A program made the translations under genes and the position numbers. DNA of 64,000 nucleotides from Methylophaga sp. GTDB taxonomy: Bacteria; Pseudomonadota; Gammaproteobacteria; Nitrosococcales; Methylophagaceae. The stretch spans positions 23,369 through 87,368 of the forward strand of contig NVVW01000009.1 in the NCBI GenBank assembly GCA_002733505.1, read 5' to 3'. The notes under the pieces are model-generated. The model was not told the DNA's origin, searched no databases, and saw only the letters and a list, made by a program, of their open reading frames with translations. Below are positions 7,663-16,426 of this stretch, in pieces (the stretch's first letter is position 1; the number at the start of each line of letters is the position of its first letter).

Positions 7663-8757
7663 GTGCAGTCGTATCCTGTCGCTCATATTGATTTAACGGC
7701 TCTTCAACATAATTTCGCCTGCGTAAAACAGTTTGCAGCTGATAGCCGAGTTATGGCAGTTGTTAAAGCGAATGGCTATGGACATGGCATTGTTGAAGTT
7801 GCCCGAGCATTATCAAGCAGTGATGCCTTTTGCGTTGCGCGACTCGCTGAGGCGCTACAATTACGAGAAGCAGCTATTCAGCAGCCTATTGTTATTCTGG
7901 AAGGTGTGAATACAGCGGGCGATCTTCAGCTAGCAGCGGATAATGAACTATCAGTAGTCTTTACTACTTTATTGCAAGTTGAATTAGCGGTATCAACAAG
8001 CCTAACTAAAGCACTGATGTTTTGCTGGATAATGGTCGAAACAGGCATGCATCGATTAGGTATTCCAGCAGAAAAGTTAGAGCAGGCAATACAAAACTTA
8101 AATCGAACAGACAATATTTCAGGTTCTATTGGTCTAATGAGTCATTTTGCTAATGCAGATTTGTTGGGAGATAAGCGTAATCAACAACAGTTAGATCGGA
8201 TCATGCACTGTGCAAAGCACTATGACTTAGCCGTGAGCATGGCCAATTCAGCAGCGATACTGTCACTTCCTGATAGTCATGCTGATTGGGTGCGACCGGG
8301 CATAATGCTTTACGGTTGCTCACCTTTTGAAACGCAATCGGCTCACAGTTTAAACCTAAAGCCAGTGATGAAATTAACATCAACACTCATTGCGATTCAG
8401 AATCTACAAGCAGGTGATGAAGTAGGTTATGGCGGTGATTGGATAGCTGATCATGCGATGCGCATTGGAATCGTTAGCATTGGTTATGGTGATGGCTATA
8501 ATCGGCAATTATCAAACTCTGGTTTAGTGGTGATTGCAGACAATGTTGTAGCCGTATTGGGGCGCGTATCAATGGACATGATTGCCATTGATCTTTCTCA
8601 CGTGCTTGGTGCCAAAGTGGGTGATGAAGTCATTCTTTGGGGATGTGAACAATTAGCTATCGATAGCATTGCCAAGCAAGCAAATACTATTTCCTATGAA
8701 TTATTAAGCCAGATAAACGAACGTGTGAGCCGCGAATATCATCATGGCGAAGATTAA
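7663..8757 (+). CDS. alr: Alanine racemase
   Basis: 364 residues, usual length. PLP-dependent enzyme converting L-alanine to D-alanine for peptidoglycan; its product feeds Ddl encoded downstream in the dcw cluster. The PLP lysine is Lys35 in VVKANGYGHG. The catalytic tyrosine lies in EVGYGGDW (about residue 259), and the substrate carboxylate region is GRVSMDMIAIDLS. GTG start 2 bases after dnaB. The last 14 bases overlap the start of radA, so the two are probably coupled. Confidence 0.95.
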   Translation: MQSYPVAHIDLTALQHNFACVKQFAADSRVMAVVKANGYGHGIVEVARALSSSDAFCVARLAEALQLREAAIQQPIVILEGVNTAGDLQLAADNELSVVFTTLLQVELAVSTSLTKALMFCWIMVETGMHRLGIPAEKLEQAIQNLNRTDNISGSIGLMSHFANADLLGDKRNQQQLDRIMHCAKHYDLAVSMANSAAILSLPDSHADWVRPGIMLYGCSPFETQSAHSLNLKPVMKLTSTLIAIQNLQAGDEVGYGGDWIADHAMRIGIVSIGYGDGYNRQLSNSGLVVIADNVVAVLGRVSMDMIAIDLSHVLGAKVGDEVILWGCEQLAIDSIAKQANTISYELLSQINERVSREYHHGED

Positions 8758-10126
8758 ACGTGTTTATAGCTGCAGAGACTGCGGCGCACAAACACCACAA
8801 TGGGCAGGGCGTTGCGGCGAATGTGGTGCGTGGAACAGTCTGCAAGAAGAAGTGCAATCAGCCGCATCATCAGCTAGCTTAGAAACAATTGTTCGCCACA
8901 CGGGTTACGCTGGCGAGCAAAAAAATGATGTGCAATCACTAAGTGAAGTGACATCAAAGCAAGCGATCCGTTGGACAACAGGATTGCCCGAACTAGACCG
9001 TGTTTTGGGTGGCGGATTGGTCACTGGATCCGTGGTGCTGATTGGTGGTGATCCGGGTATTGGTAAATCAACACTATTGTTACAAGCAATGGCAATGATG
9101 GCTAAAACCAGTGGGGTGAGCCCACTTTACATTAGCGGCGAAGAATCATTACAACAGATCCGATTGCGCGCTGAACGGCTTAATTTAGAACAGGCTCCAC
9201 TAGATTTATTAGCTGAAACGCATACCGAACAAATTATTGCCGTAGCAAAAGAGCGCAAACCACAAGTGGTGGTGATTGATTCAATTCAAACGGTATTCAC
9301 TGAATTATTACAATCAGCCCCAGGTACTGTTGCACAAGTACGAGAAAGTGCGGCTCAATTTGTCCGTTTTGCTAAATCAAGTGGTACAACCTTAATTCTG
9401 GTTGGTCATGTGACAAAGCAGGGGGCATTAGCTGGTCCACGTGTTTTAGAGCATATGGTTGATACGGTATTGTATTTCGAAGGCGACAATTCGACGCGAT
9501 TTAGAATATTGCGTGCGGTTAAAAATCGTTTTGGTGCAATCAATGAATTAGGCGTGTTTGCCATGACTGAATTAGGTTTAAAAGAAGTCAGCAATCCTTC
9601 GGCGATATTTTTATCACGCGGTGATGAATCACTTGCGGGTAGTGTAGTGACCGTTATTCGTGAAGGCAGCCGGCCAATGTTAGTCGAGGTGCAGGCCTTA
9701 GTCGATGAAAGTCCGCTAGGAAACCCGCGCCGAGTTTCAGTGGGTTTAGAACAAAATCGCATTGCCATGTTACTCGCTGTTTTACATCGCCATGGTGGCA
9801 TCACCTGTAGCGATCAAGATGTGTTTATTAATGTAGTAGGTGGTGTAAAGCTAAGTGAAACAGGCGCCGATCTTGCAGTATTAGCGGCTATTTTGTCTAG
9901 CCTTAGAAACAAGCCAATAGCACGAAATATGGTGGTGTTTGGTGAAGTAGGGCTAACAGGTGAGATCCGCCCTGTGCAAGCTGGTGAAGAGCGTATTCAT
10001 GATGCAGCTAAACATGGTTTCACCCATGCGATTGTGCCAAAATCAAATGCGCCTCGCAAAGCGATTAAAGGTATTAAAGTGATTGCGGTGCAGCATCTTT
10101 CAGAAGCGATTGATGCTTTGAAGTAA
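8744..10126 (+). CDS. radA: DNA repair protein RadA
   Basis: 460 residues, full length. RadA (Sms) promotes branch migration in recombination. An N-terminal C4 zinc finger uses Cys10, Cys13, Cys24 and Cys27 (CRDCGAQTPQWAGRCGECGAW). Walker A is GGDPGIGKST (about 100-109), the RadA-specific KNRFG is at about 259-263, and the C-terminal Lon-protease-like domain has GGVKLSETGADLAVLAAI and GEVGLTGEIRPV. It starts inside the end of alr. The pilZ gene converges on it 6 bases away. Confidence 0.96.
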   Translation: MAKIKRVYSCRDCGAQTPQWAGRCGECGAWNSLQEEVQSAASSASLETIVRHTGYAGEQKNDVQSLSEVTSKQAIRWTTGLPELDRVLGGGLVTGSVVLIGGDPGIGKSTLLLQAMAMMAKTSGVSPLYISGEESLQQIRLRAERLNLEQAPLDLLAETHTEQIIAVAKERKPQVVVIDSIQTVFTELLQSAPGTVAQVRESAAQFVRFAKSSGTTLILVGHVTKQGALAGPRVLEHMVDTVLYFEGDNSTRFRILRAVKNRFGAINELGVFAMTELGLKEVSNPSAIFLSRGDESLAGSVVTVIREGSRPMLVEVQALVDESPLGNPRRVSVGLEQNRIAMLLAVLHRHGGITCSDQDVFINVVGGVKLSETGADLAVLAAILSSLRNKPIARNMVVFGEVGLTGEIRPVQAGEERIHDAAKHGFTHAIVPKSNAPRKAIKGIKVIAVQHLSEAIDALK

Positions 10127-10132
10127 AAAAAC

Positions 10133-10513
10133 TTAGCTGTTTATTAAAGCGGATAATTCACGATGAAGTAATGCTTCATCACCTAAGTTAAGCTCAACTA
10201 AACGTTTTAAATGACTAATGCTATCAAGATCGATATGTTCACATAGAAAACCAACGGCTTGTTTATCAAGATGGGCAACAGAAGCATACATATTGATGAC
10301 TAATTCCGCATTTTCTAACAAAAGGTCTATTTTGTACTTCTCATGCATTTCGCCCTTCCATTCATTAGGTAACTTAATTAATATACCTTTCAGAGAGATA
10401 TCTATTACATCACAATTAAGGTGCAAATCTCCCTTATAAGCTTTAAGATGGGCAGTTGCGGGAAAGGGAATACGGCTGAATTGGCGACGTTCGGCAGAAT
10501 GAGTATTCGACAT
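10133..10513 (-). CDS. PilZ-domain c-di-GMP receptor
   Basis: 126 residues forming a single PilZ domain. Both c-di-GMP binding motifs are present: RxxxR at Arg10-Arg14 (RRQFSR) and DxSxxG at Asp38-Gly43 (DISLKG). Single-domain PilZ proteins bind c-di-GMP and regulate motility, pili or polysaccharide export through unknown partners. A pilZ gene next to radA also occurs in Pseudomonas. The window also encodes two GGDEF-EAL proteins that could set c-di-GMP levels, though no direct link is shown. It is convergent with radA and divergent from hemJ. Confidence 0.85.
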   Translation of the reverse strand: MSNTHSAERRQFSRIPFPATAHLKAYKGDLHLNCDVIDISLKGILIKLPNEWKGEMHEKYKIDLLLENAELVINMYASVAHLDKQAVGFLCEHIDLDSISHLKRLVELNLGDEALLHRELSALINS

Positions 10514-10575
10514 GCTGGTTTCCGGATAGAATGAATAATGGATAATAACACTGATTAACCGTGAAGGAAAAACGA

Positions 10576-11001
10576 ATGCTTTGGGTGAAAGCTTTTCATA
10601 TTATATTTGTAGTGACATGGTTTGCCGCACTATTTTATTTGCCACGACTATTTGTCTATCATGCCGAGTGTTGCGATGAAGCAGGCAATGCGCGATTCAA
10701 AGTGATGGAGCGCAAGTTATATCGGGGAATTATGATGCCGAGTGCCATTTTGACATTCATTTTTGGCGCATGGCTACTCAGCTATTATTCATTAGAGCAG
10801 ATTTCATCAATGCACTGGCTACATGCAAAACTATTACTCGTGGTGATGCTTTATGCTTATCATGGTTATTGTGGAAAATTATTAAAACAATTTGCCAATG
10901 ATAAAAATACACGTTCACACGTGTTTTATCGTTGGTTTAATGAGTTCCCTGTTTTAATTCTGATTGCTGTCGTTATTTTAGTGGTTGTTAAACCGTTTTA
11001 G
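10576..11001 (+). CDS. hemJ: Protoporphyrinogen IX oxidase HemJ
   Basis: 141 residues with four membrane helices. HemJ (UPF0093/TIGR00701) oxidises protoporphyrinogen IX to protoporphyrin IX in heme synthesis and binds heme. The N-terminus LWVKAFHIIFVVTWFAALFYLPRL is diagnostic, with the conserved histidine in AFHII; ERKLYRGIMMPSA and HAKLLLVVMLYAYHG follow. The frame extends to a GTG at 10561, but AAGGA at 10564-10568 sits 7 bases before the ATG at 10576 and family members start there. Monocistronic in this window. Confidence 0.88.
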   Translation: MLWVKAFHIIFVVTWFAALFYLPRLFVYHAECCDEAGNARFKVMERKLYRGIMMPSAILTFIFGAWLLSYYSLEQISSMHWLHAKLLLVVMLYAYHGYCGKLLKQFANDKNTRSHVFYRWFNEFPVLILIAVVILVVVKPF

Positions 11002-11573
11002 TCAGTATATTCAAACAGCTTAACTACGCGCTGTACACCAGCAGATTGACTCACCACCGCAACCACAGTATTTGCCTCAGCACGACTGATAATACCCATT
11101 AAATATACAACGCCATGTTCCGTAACCACTTTTACACTCAGTGGGTTAATGCCTCTTTCAGCAGTTAATTTTGCTTTTATTTTTGATGTGATCCAAGTGT
11201 CACTGCTACGAGAAGGCAATGAGCTGGGCGCGGCAATAATAATTTCATTAAAAGTGCGGCGTACTTTGGAATGATTTTTTGCAATATCTTCAACTTGCTG
11301 GCGTAATGATTCAGTGGGGGTTTCACCAGTAAGCAAAACCAGACCATTATAACTGGTGATATTGACATGAACCTGATCATGAATTTCTTTATTGCTACGT
11401 ATAGTGCGATATGCGCTAAACTCAATACCTTGGTCGTCAATCACCATGCCAGTAGTACGTCTGTCAGTGGCAACTGCGGCTCCGGTGGCTGCACCAGTAA
11501 TAATAGCGGTAGCACAACCTTGCAATAGCATTACTGATAATAAAAGAAGCAGTGTGAATTTATATTTTGGCAT
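10998..11573 (-). CDS. dolP: BON-domain outer-membrane lipoprotein DolP (YraP)
   Basis: 191 residues. The lipobox is LLQGC with Cys20. Two BON domains follow (about 50-115 and 125-190), containing NITSYNGLVLLTGETPT and VVTEHGVVYLMGIISR. DolP binds anionic phospholipid, helps maintain outer-membrane integrity and supports BAM. The frame continues 31 codons upstream, but the ATG at 11573 directly precedes the signal peptide and has AGGA 8 bases before it. It follows yraN and lpoA on the same strand, the order seen in enterobacteria, but without diaA between them. Its last 4 bases overlap the end of hemJ. Confidence 0.85.
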   Translation of the reverse strand: MPKYKFTLLLLLSVMLLQGCATAIITGAATGAAVATDRRTTGMVIDDQGIEFSAYRTIRSNKEIHDQVHVNITSYNGLVLLTGETPTESLRQQVEDIAKNHSKVRRTFNEIIIAAPSSLPSRSSDTWITSKIKAKLTAERGINPLSVKVVTEHGVVYLMGIISRAEANTVVAVVSQSAGVQRVVKLFEYTD

Positions 11574-11646
11574 GGTTAATTTCCTACGTGATTTTTGTTT
11601 AGTATAATCTAAATTATTTGAACACACAGATTTAAAGTAGTTCATA

Positions 11647-12006
11647 TTAATTGAGTTGAAACGCATCTTTTATCCAAGTAATTTCTGGCTGTTCGCTATT
11701 CTGCATTGGCATTATTGCAATCACATCAAAACGATAATCAAAATAATCCTGTTTAGATTGAAGTAAATAATGTTCAGCAGTGGTAATTATTTTTGCCTGT
11801 TTTTTGTGGTCAACACTTTCTAATGCGCTACCAAACCGGGCATTTTTTCGATAACGTACCTCAACAAAAACTAATGTGTGTTGATCTTGCATAATAAGAT
11901 CAATTTCACCGCGACGACACTGATAATTTTGGCTTATTAATGTGAGCTTGTGTTTTTGTAAATACTGGTTTGCAAGTTCTTCAGCTTGTTCGCCTAAATT
12001 ATTCAT
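11647..12006 (-). CDS. yraN: UPF0102 family protein YraN
   Basis: 119 residues, normal length. Members adopt a restriction-endonuclease-like fold. The putative active-site residues are visible as RRGEIDLI (Glu34, Asp36) and VFVEVRYR (Glu49, with Arg51 where many homologues have Lys). A nuclease role is inferred from the fold and not demonstrated. Gene order lpoA-yraN-dolP is conserved. Its start overlaps the lpoA stop by 4 bases, so the two are coupled. Confidence 0.88.
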   Translation of the reverse strand: MNNLGEQAEELANQYLQKHKLTLISQNYQCRRGEIDLIMQDQHTLVFVEVRYRKNARFGSALESVDHKKQAKIITTAEHYLLQSKQDYFDYRFDVIAIMPMQNSEQPEITWIKDAFQLN

Positions 12007-13880
12007 CTAGGCAATACTTGCAGTATGCCTTCATCAAATTTCCCCCAACGTGTTTCACGGGTAATATGACCAAATTGGTCAATGGCTATTGCTCCCGTTG
12101 CACCACTAAAACTTAGGTTTGGGTCGCTGCTTAAGGCGTTTAATTCGGGTACTAAATGATAAGCATCGGTTCCCAAAGCATAAAGACGTTTTAAATGATT
12201 AAAGTTTTTAGGATTGCTAGTTGATAGCGTCATATAGGTGGGATCAGATACGGCGAGATCATCAAAAACCCAGGGAATATCACCAATGATAAGCCTGTTG
12301 AGATCAATGTCTTGCTGTGGATCTTGATAGCCGGTATAGGCATGTGATGTTGCAATTATAGGCAGTCTGCCACTGCGATAAAATTTAAGTTGAGGCACTA
12401 ACTGCCTTGCTTTTTCTGGTTTGGCAACTAAGAACAGAAAATCAATGTCCTGGCGACGGCGAGGTTCAAATTCTAAATTCCGGCCGACAGTGCGCGTTAA
12501 GGATTGGCTACGTTGCTTGCTTGTCACCAACCCCAACAGTGGTTTCAGAACGTCTGAAAAATCATTCTGAGCTACATCATAAGTGGCTTGGTTTAATACG
12601 ATGCCATTGTTTATTTGCCATTGATCGATAAATGCTGCGCTGATACGCTCCCCCCACTTATTTTGTGGGGCTAGCACTACCGCCCGTTCAAAACCTTGCG
12701 CATAGGCATAGTTGGCCACGGCGACGGCATCATCTTCTGGTGCTAACCCAAACTGAAAAAGGTTGGCCTTACTTGCTTGGTCAGCAAGTCTATTGAGTGC
12801 TAATACAGGTACGGATAACGACACTGATTCAGCAAGTAATTGCACCGCAATTTTATCGAGTGGACCAATAACCAAACTAACGTTTTTATCGACAGCACGT
12901 TGGTATTGCTGTACAACATTACTGGCACCGTATTCACGATCTGTTTCTACAGACAGAAAATGCAGCTGTGTATTTGATTGCGCCGTGAGGTGTGCCGCAA
13001 TAATACCTTCTTTAATAGCTTTTGCGGCCATTTTATAAGACCCTGACTCAGGTAATAAAATAGCAATATCGGTGATGTTTTGAGGAAGATCCGTTGCAGT
13101 CATATCCCCCGTATTGACATGGCCAGGTGATGGGAAAATTGCAGGATCAGCAGGGTGATTAGGATAACTGCGATACCAGTCTTCCATAGCGACAGCTAAC
13201 GGATCTGAATTTGCTGGATAGGCCTTAACAGCATAAGCTAGGGCAAACCAACCGCTATCAATAGAAGGTGGAACGCCTGGGTTAAATAAATCTAGCATTT
13301 GAGGCGATAATTGCATTAATGCTTGCCACAAGTCCTGTTGGTTTTGCTCGCGTTCGGCATTATCTAACAGCGGTGCTAATAAAATATGACTATTTGCTTT
13401 TTCTAACCAGTTTTCAGTAAGTTGATACGCTTGAATTTGAAACTCAAGCATAACTTGCTTTTGTGGATCAGCTATATTTTTCAAATCAAAAGACTCTAAT
13501 GCCTGCAATGCTTGTTCTGGCTGGTCATTGCTGAGTGCTATTTCTGCTTCCAAAATAGCCACGTCAATTTGTTTCGCTGCACTTAGTTTGTGACGATTTA
13601 TTTTAGCTAAACTAGTAGTGGCTTCTGCTGAATCATTATTTTGCCAATAAGCTAAAGCAGCATAGAGATAAAACTGTGCTTGTTGCTCATGATTATTGTT
13701 CTCAGCCAGATCAATATATTGTTTCGCCGCGCTAGCATAATCCCCCGATTGCTCTGCCTGCTCCGCCGCTAAAACGTCAGATTGATTGGGCCGTGTAGCA
13801 GTGTCTGGATCTATTGGTTGACATGCACTGAGGCTAATAGCAAAACAGATAACCAAGAACATGTAAATGCGTGAATTCAT
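12003..13880 (-). CDS. lpoA: Penicillin-binding protein activator LpoA
   Basis: 625 residues. An outer-membrane lipoprotein that reaches through peptidoglycan to activate PBP1A. The lipobox is SLSAC with Cys20. The N-terminal half is helical TPR-like (about 35-245). The C-terminal half is a periplasmic-binding-protein fold (about 265-620), with IAILLPESGSYKMAAKAIKEGI and VIGPLDKIAVQLL typical of LpoA. In many gammaproteobacteria rsmI lies divergently next to lpoA; here about 2.5 kb of other DNA separates them. Confidence 0.88.
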   Translation of the reverse strand: MNSRIYMFLVICFAISLSACQPIDPDTATRPNQSDVLAAEQAEQSGDYASAAKQYIDLAENNNHEQQAQFYLYAALAYWQNNDSAEATTSLAKINRHKLSAAKQIDVAILEAEIALSNDQPEQALQALESFDLKNIADPQKQVMLEFQIQAYQLTENWLEKANSHILLAPLLDNAEREQNQQDLWQALMQLSPQMLDLFNPGVPPSIDSGWFALAYAVKAYPANSDPLAVAMEDWYRSYPNHPADPAIFPSPGHVNTGDMTATDLPQNITDIAILLPESGSYKMAAKAIKEGIIAAHLTAQSNTQLHFLSVETDREYGASNVVQQYQRAVDKNVSLVIGPLDKIAVQLLAESVSLSVPVLALNRLADQASKANLFQFGLAPEDDAVAVANYAYAQGFERAVVLAPQNKWGERISAAFIDQWQINNGIVLNQATYDVAQNDFSDVLKPLLGLVTSKQRSQSLTRTVGRNLEFEPRRRQDIDFLFLVAKPEKARQLVPQLKFYRSGRLPIIATSHAYTGYQDPQQDIDLNRLIIGDIPWVFDDLAVSDPTYMTLSTSNPKNFNHLKRLYALGTDAYHLVPELNALSSDPNLSFSGATGAIAIDQFGHITRETRWGKFDEGILQVLPR

Positions 13881-13999
13881 ACGTTTAATATCTAATGAGT
13901 AATTAATTAAAACAATAATACATGAAGATGCATGATTTAGTAGGATTTAAAACTGTTTTAGGAGTAGCCCCAGCCACACCTCCAAACAAATATTTTGTA

Positions 14000-14162
14000 T
14001 ATACCCGTAATCATTCAAGTTGCGGTTTTTTAGTGCTCATAATGGATGGGCTAGCAAGGCATAATAGTAATGTAATAGTCGTTCTATTGCTTACTATTAT
14101 AACGTAGATAGCGTATTCAGTATGGGTGCTAAAAATCTGCAACTTGAATGATTACGGGTATA
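14000..14162. repeat. TATACCC element A, perfect 24-base arms
   Basis: A 163-base non-coding element. The left arm 14000-14023 (TATACCCGTAATCATTC...) is exactly complementary to the right arm 14139-14162. Inner segments also pair (TAATAGTAATGTAATAG with CTATTGCTTACTATTA), so the element folds into one long hairpin. It has the same length as the copy at 58017-58179 and a similar interior. No transposase is encoded. TA bases flank the ends, as expected for a MITE with TA target duplication. Confidence 0.8.
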
Positions 14163-14321
14163 TACCCGTGATCATTCAATCTGTGAAGATTCAGGGCAAA
14201 AATAGAAAGCCAGAGCTACGTTGCAATGCTTGACAAGGACTAGTCATTGCCTTCACATTACGCCTTGCTCTGACCTTCGTGCTAAGCTCTGAAATCTGCA
14301 TCTTCAAGTAATTTGGGTATA
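14161..14321. repeat. TATACCC element B, abutting element A
   Basis: 161 bases from TATACCCGTGATCATTCAA to ...CAAGTAATTTGGGTATA. Its arms are imperfect inverted copies. The first TA is shared with the end of element A (GGGTATATACCC junction). The inner part, with TGCTTGACAAGGACTAGTCATTGCC and GTGCTAAGCTCTGAAATCTGCATC, is almost the same as the right half of the 48815-49080 element. Together A and B fill the 13881-14442 gap between divergent lpoA and the SRPBCC gene. Confidence 0.75.
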
Positions 14322-14442
14322 TATAAATGAAAAAAATAAAATTTTAGTGGAATAATGCTTGCTCTTGTTGTATTTTCACGGGCTATTTATTATTTATAAA
14401 TAGCAACATTATTTTAAGATAATTTAGGAGTAAGTCATTTTG

Positions 14443-15015
14443 ATGAAACAACAAATAAGATTATTAGCCATTTTTTTACTAACACTTCCAGTTGTTGTCA
14501 TGGCGGCAACAGCACCGACTCGTCATGTCGTAGAAGAAAAAATCGTAATCAATGCAGACCCTGCGGCTGTCTGGGAAGTGGTTAAGGATTTTGACGGTAT
14601 TCATAACTGGCATCCGGCGATTACTGCTACTGAAGCTACTGGTGGTAATGAACCAGGCGCTAGTCGCACAATAACATTGGCTGATGGAAATACCATTACT
14701 GAAGAGTTAAAAACGTTTAGTGAAGAGAAACAGTCTTTCAAATACAGCATTAAAAATATGAGTTCTGTAGGGACTATTGATGATCATGGTGAAACGTTGG
14801 ATATCCCTGTTATTCCTGTTGCTAAATACGTTTCATTCATTACTGTAAAAGCAGTGGATGGCGGAACAGAAGTAACGTGGAAAGCAAAGTTTACTCGCGC
14901 TTATGGTGGTCATCATGAGGTGCCGGCTGAGCTGGGAGATGAGGTTGCTGTGAAGGCTGTAACAGATATTTATAAAGCTGGGTTAGGAAATCTCAAAGCC
15001 ATGCTGGAAAAATAA
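14443..15015 (+). CDS. Exported SRPBCC (START/Bet v1-like) protein
   Basis: 190 residues. An N-terminal signal peptide (LLAIFLLTLPVVVMAA) is probably cleaved after residue 21 or 22. The rest is an SRPBCC/polyketide-cyclase-like domain: VEEKIVINADPAAVWEVVKDFDGIHNWHPAI is the classic first strand-helix unit, and the long C-terminal helix VKAVTDIYKAGLGNLKAML closes the pocket. The family binds hydrophobic ligands; the ligand here is unknown. AGGAG lies 12 bases before the ATG; a TTG at 14440 is the alternative start at a better distance. A terminator follows at 15058. It lies between two repeat clusters, so it may be an acquired gene. Confidence 0.75.
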   Translation: MKQQIRLLAIFLLTLPVVVMAATAPTRHVVEEKIVINADPAAVWEVVKDFDGIHNWHPAITATEATGGNEPGASRTITLADGNTITEELKTFSEEKQSFKYSIKNMSSVGTIDDHGETLDIPVIPVAKYVSFITVKAVDGGTEVTWKAKFTRAYGGHHEVPAELGDEVAVKAVTDIYKAGLGNLKAMLEK

Positions 15016-15057
15016 TTTCAGTCTATTTTTTGTTTGAGCGTATCGTAAAATGCAAAG

Positions 15058-15081
15058 CGACCTTAATTTTAAGGTCGTTTT
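15058..15081 (+). terminator. Intrinsic terminator after the SRPBCC gene
   Basis: CGACCTT (15058-15064) pairs with AAGGTCG (15071-15077) around AATTTT and is followed by TTTT, 43 bases after the stop codon. Confidence 0.65.
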
Positions 15082-15235
15082 ACTGGTATCTTAAAGTAAG
15101 TTTTTGGAGTATTGCATTTTCAGGCCATTTAACCATAGCTGATAGTCGGACTGTAATTAATGTTCGAAAATTACGAATTTAATAGTGGGAATATTCGAAT
15201 TAACTTGTTATTAGATGTGCAGTATGATCGCTATC

Positions 15236-15268
15236 TGATATCATTCATCTTGAATGATCATGGGTATA
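15236..15268. repeat. Degenerate mini TATACCC element
   Basis: ATCATTCA (15240-15247) and TGAATGAT (15251-15258) form a tight hairpin, followed by CATGGGTATA (15259-15268), which is the standard right end of the TATACCC family. The left TATACCC is lost. It looks like a copy whose interior has been deleted down to the arm tips. Confidence 0.5.
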
Positions 15269-15295
15269 AATAGCAAAAACAAGGCAGGTTAAAGT

Positions 15296-16186
15296 ATGAA
15301 ACGAATGTTCTTATTTATTATGACTAATATTGCCATCATGGCAGTGCTGAGTATTACCTTAAGGTTATTAGGCGTCGATAGCATTTTGGCTGAAAATGGT
15401 TCAGATCTTAATATTCAAGCATTAGTCATACTCTCTGGCGTAATTGGTTTTGGCGGCTCGATCATTTCATTGTTCATGTCGAAATGGATGGCAAAACGTA
15501 TGACGGGTGCAGTAGTAATTACCCATCCAAAGACTAATATTGAGCGATGGCTTGTGAGCACTGTAGAAAAACAGGCAAAAATTGTTGGGATAAAAATGCC
15601 AGAGGTAGCCATTTTTCCATCACCAGCAATGAATGCCTTTGCCACTGGCGCATCTAAAAACAATTCACTAATGGCCGTATCACAGGGGTTATTAGATACT
15701 ATGTCACAAGGTGAGGTAGAGGCCGTTGTTGGCCATGAAATGAGCCACATAGCGAATGGAGATATGGTGACTTTGGCCTTGATTCAAGGTGTGGTGAATA
15801 CATTTGTGGTTTTTGTCTCTCGTATTGTAGGACATATCGTGGATCGTGTGATTTTAAAAAACCAACGTGGGCATGGTATTGGATATTTCGTAACGGTGAT
15901 GATTACACAGGTTATTTTATCTATTTTGGCCTCTACCATTGTGATGTACTTTTCCAGAAGGCGTGAATTTATTGCAGATACGGGAGGAGCCGATTTGGCC
16001 GGTCACCAGAATATGATTAATGCTTTGAAGCGCTTAGGGCAGGTGGAAGAGGTTGAGCCTTTACCAGAACAGATGGCCGCTTTTGGTATTAACGATAAGG
16101 GTGGCATAATGGCCTTGTTTTCATCTCACCCTCCTATCGAAGCAAGAATTAAGGCTTTGGAAAATCGGGTTGTTTCCAGAAGCTAG
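15296..16186 (+). CDS. htpX: Protease HtpX
   Basis: 296 residues, usual length. An M48-family zinc metalloprotease of the inner membrane that takes part in quality control of membrane proteins. Four membrane segments are visible: about 5-25, 42-62, 158-178 and 195-215. The zinc motif is HEMSH (His147, Glu148, His151) with the third ligand in RREFIADTGGA (about residue 227). PSPAMNAFATG is also typical. The start has AGG at a suitable distance. It lies alone between repeat elements, in the stretch that separates lpoA from rsmI. Confidence 0.93.
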   Translation: MKRMFLFIMTNIAIMAVLSITLRLLGVDSILAENGSDLNIQALVILSGVIGFGGSIISLFMSKWMAKRMTGAVVITHPKTNIERWLVSTVEKQAKIVGIKMPEVAIFPSPAMNAFATGASKNNSLMAVSQGLLDTMSQGEVEAVVGHEMSHIANGDMVTLALIQGVVNTFVVFVSRIVGHIVDRVILKNQRGHGIGYFVTVMITQVILSILASTIVMYFSRRREFIADTGGADLAGHQNMINALKRLGQVEEVEPLPEQMAAFGINDKGGIMALFSSHPPIEARIKALENRVVSRS

Positions 16187-16191
16187 AGTTA

Positions 16192-16301
16192 TATACCCAA
16201 AATCATTCAATCTGTAAATTTTCGCTCTTCCGTCACTCCCGCTAAAAGCATGCGGGAGTGACGAAAAAGGTAAACCTACATCTTCAAGTATTTTGGGTAT
16301 A
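16192..16301. repeat. TATACCC element D (110 bases)
   Basis: From TATACCCAAAATCATTCAA to CAAGTATTTTGGGTATA. The middle is a nested hairpin, CGTCACTCCCG and CGGGAGTGACG around TAAAAGCATG. It follows the htpX stop by 5 bases and could act as its 3' structure. Confidence 0.75.
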
Positions 16302-16426
16302 GACTTGAACCACGGAATCAAAAGTGTGCTTGTGTAGGAAATGAAATAGCTTAAGGAATATATGAGTTCATGACTTGTTCAGAGGCTCCTTAACTGAATA
16401 ATAATTTACAAATAAGGCGGTGCCCC

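Noticed and set aside
13922..14107. 61-codon plus-strand frame
   Set aside because: It is mostly element A sequence and has no ribosome site or family resemblance.
16121..16321. 66-codon minus-strand frame
   Set aside because: It spans the end of htpX and element D, with no start signal.
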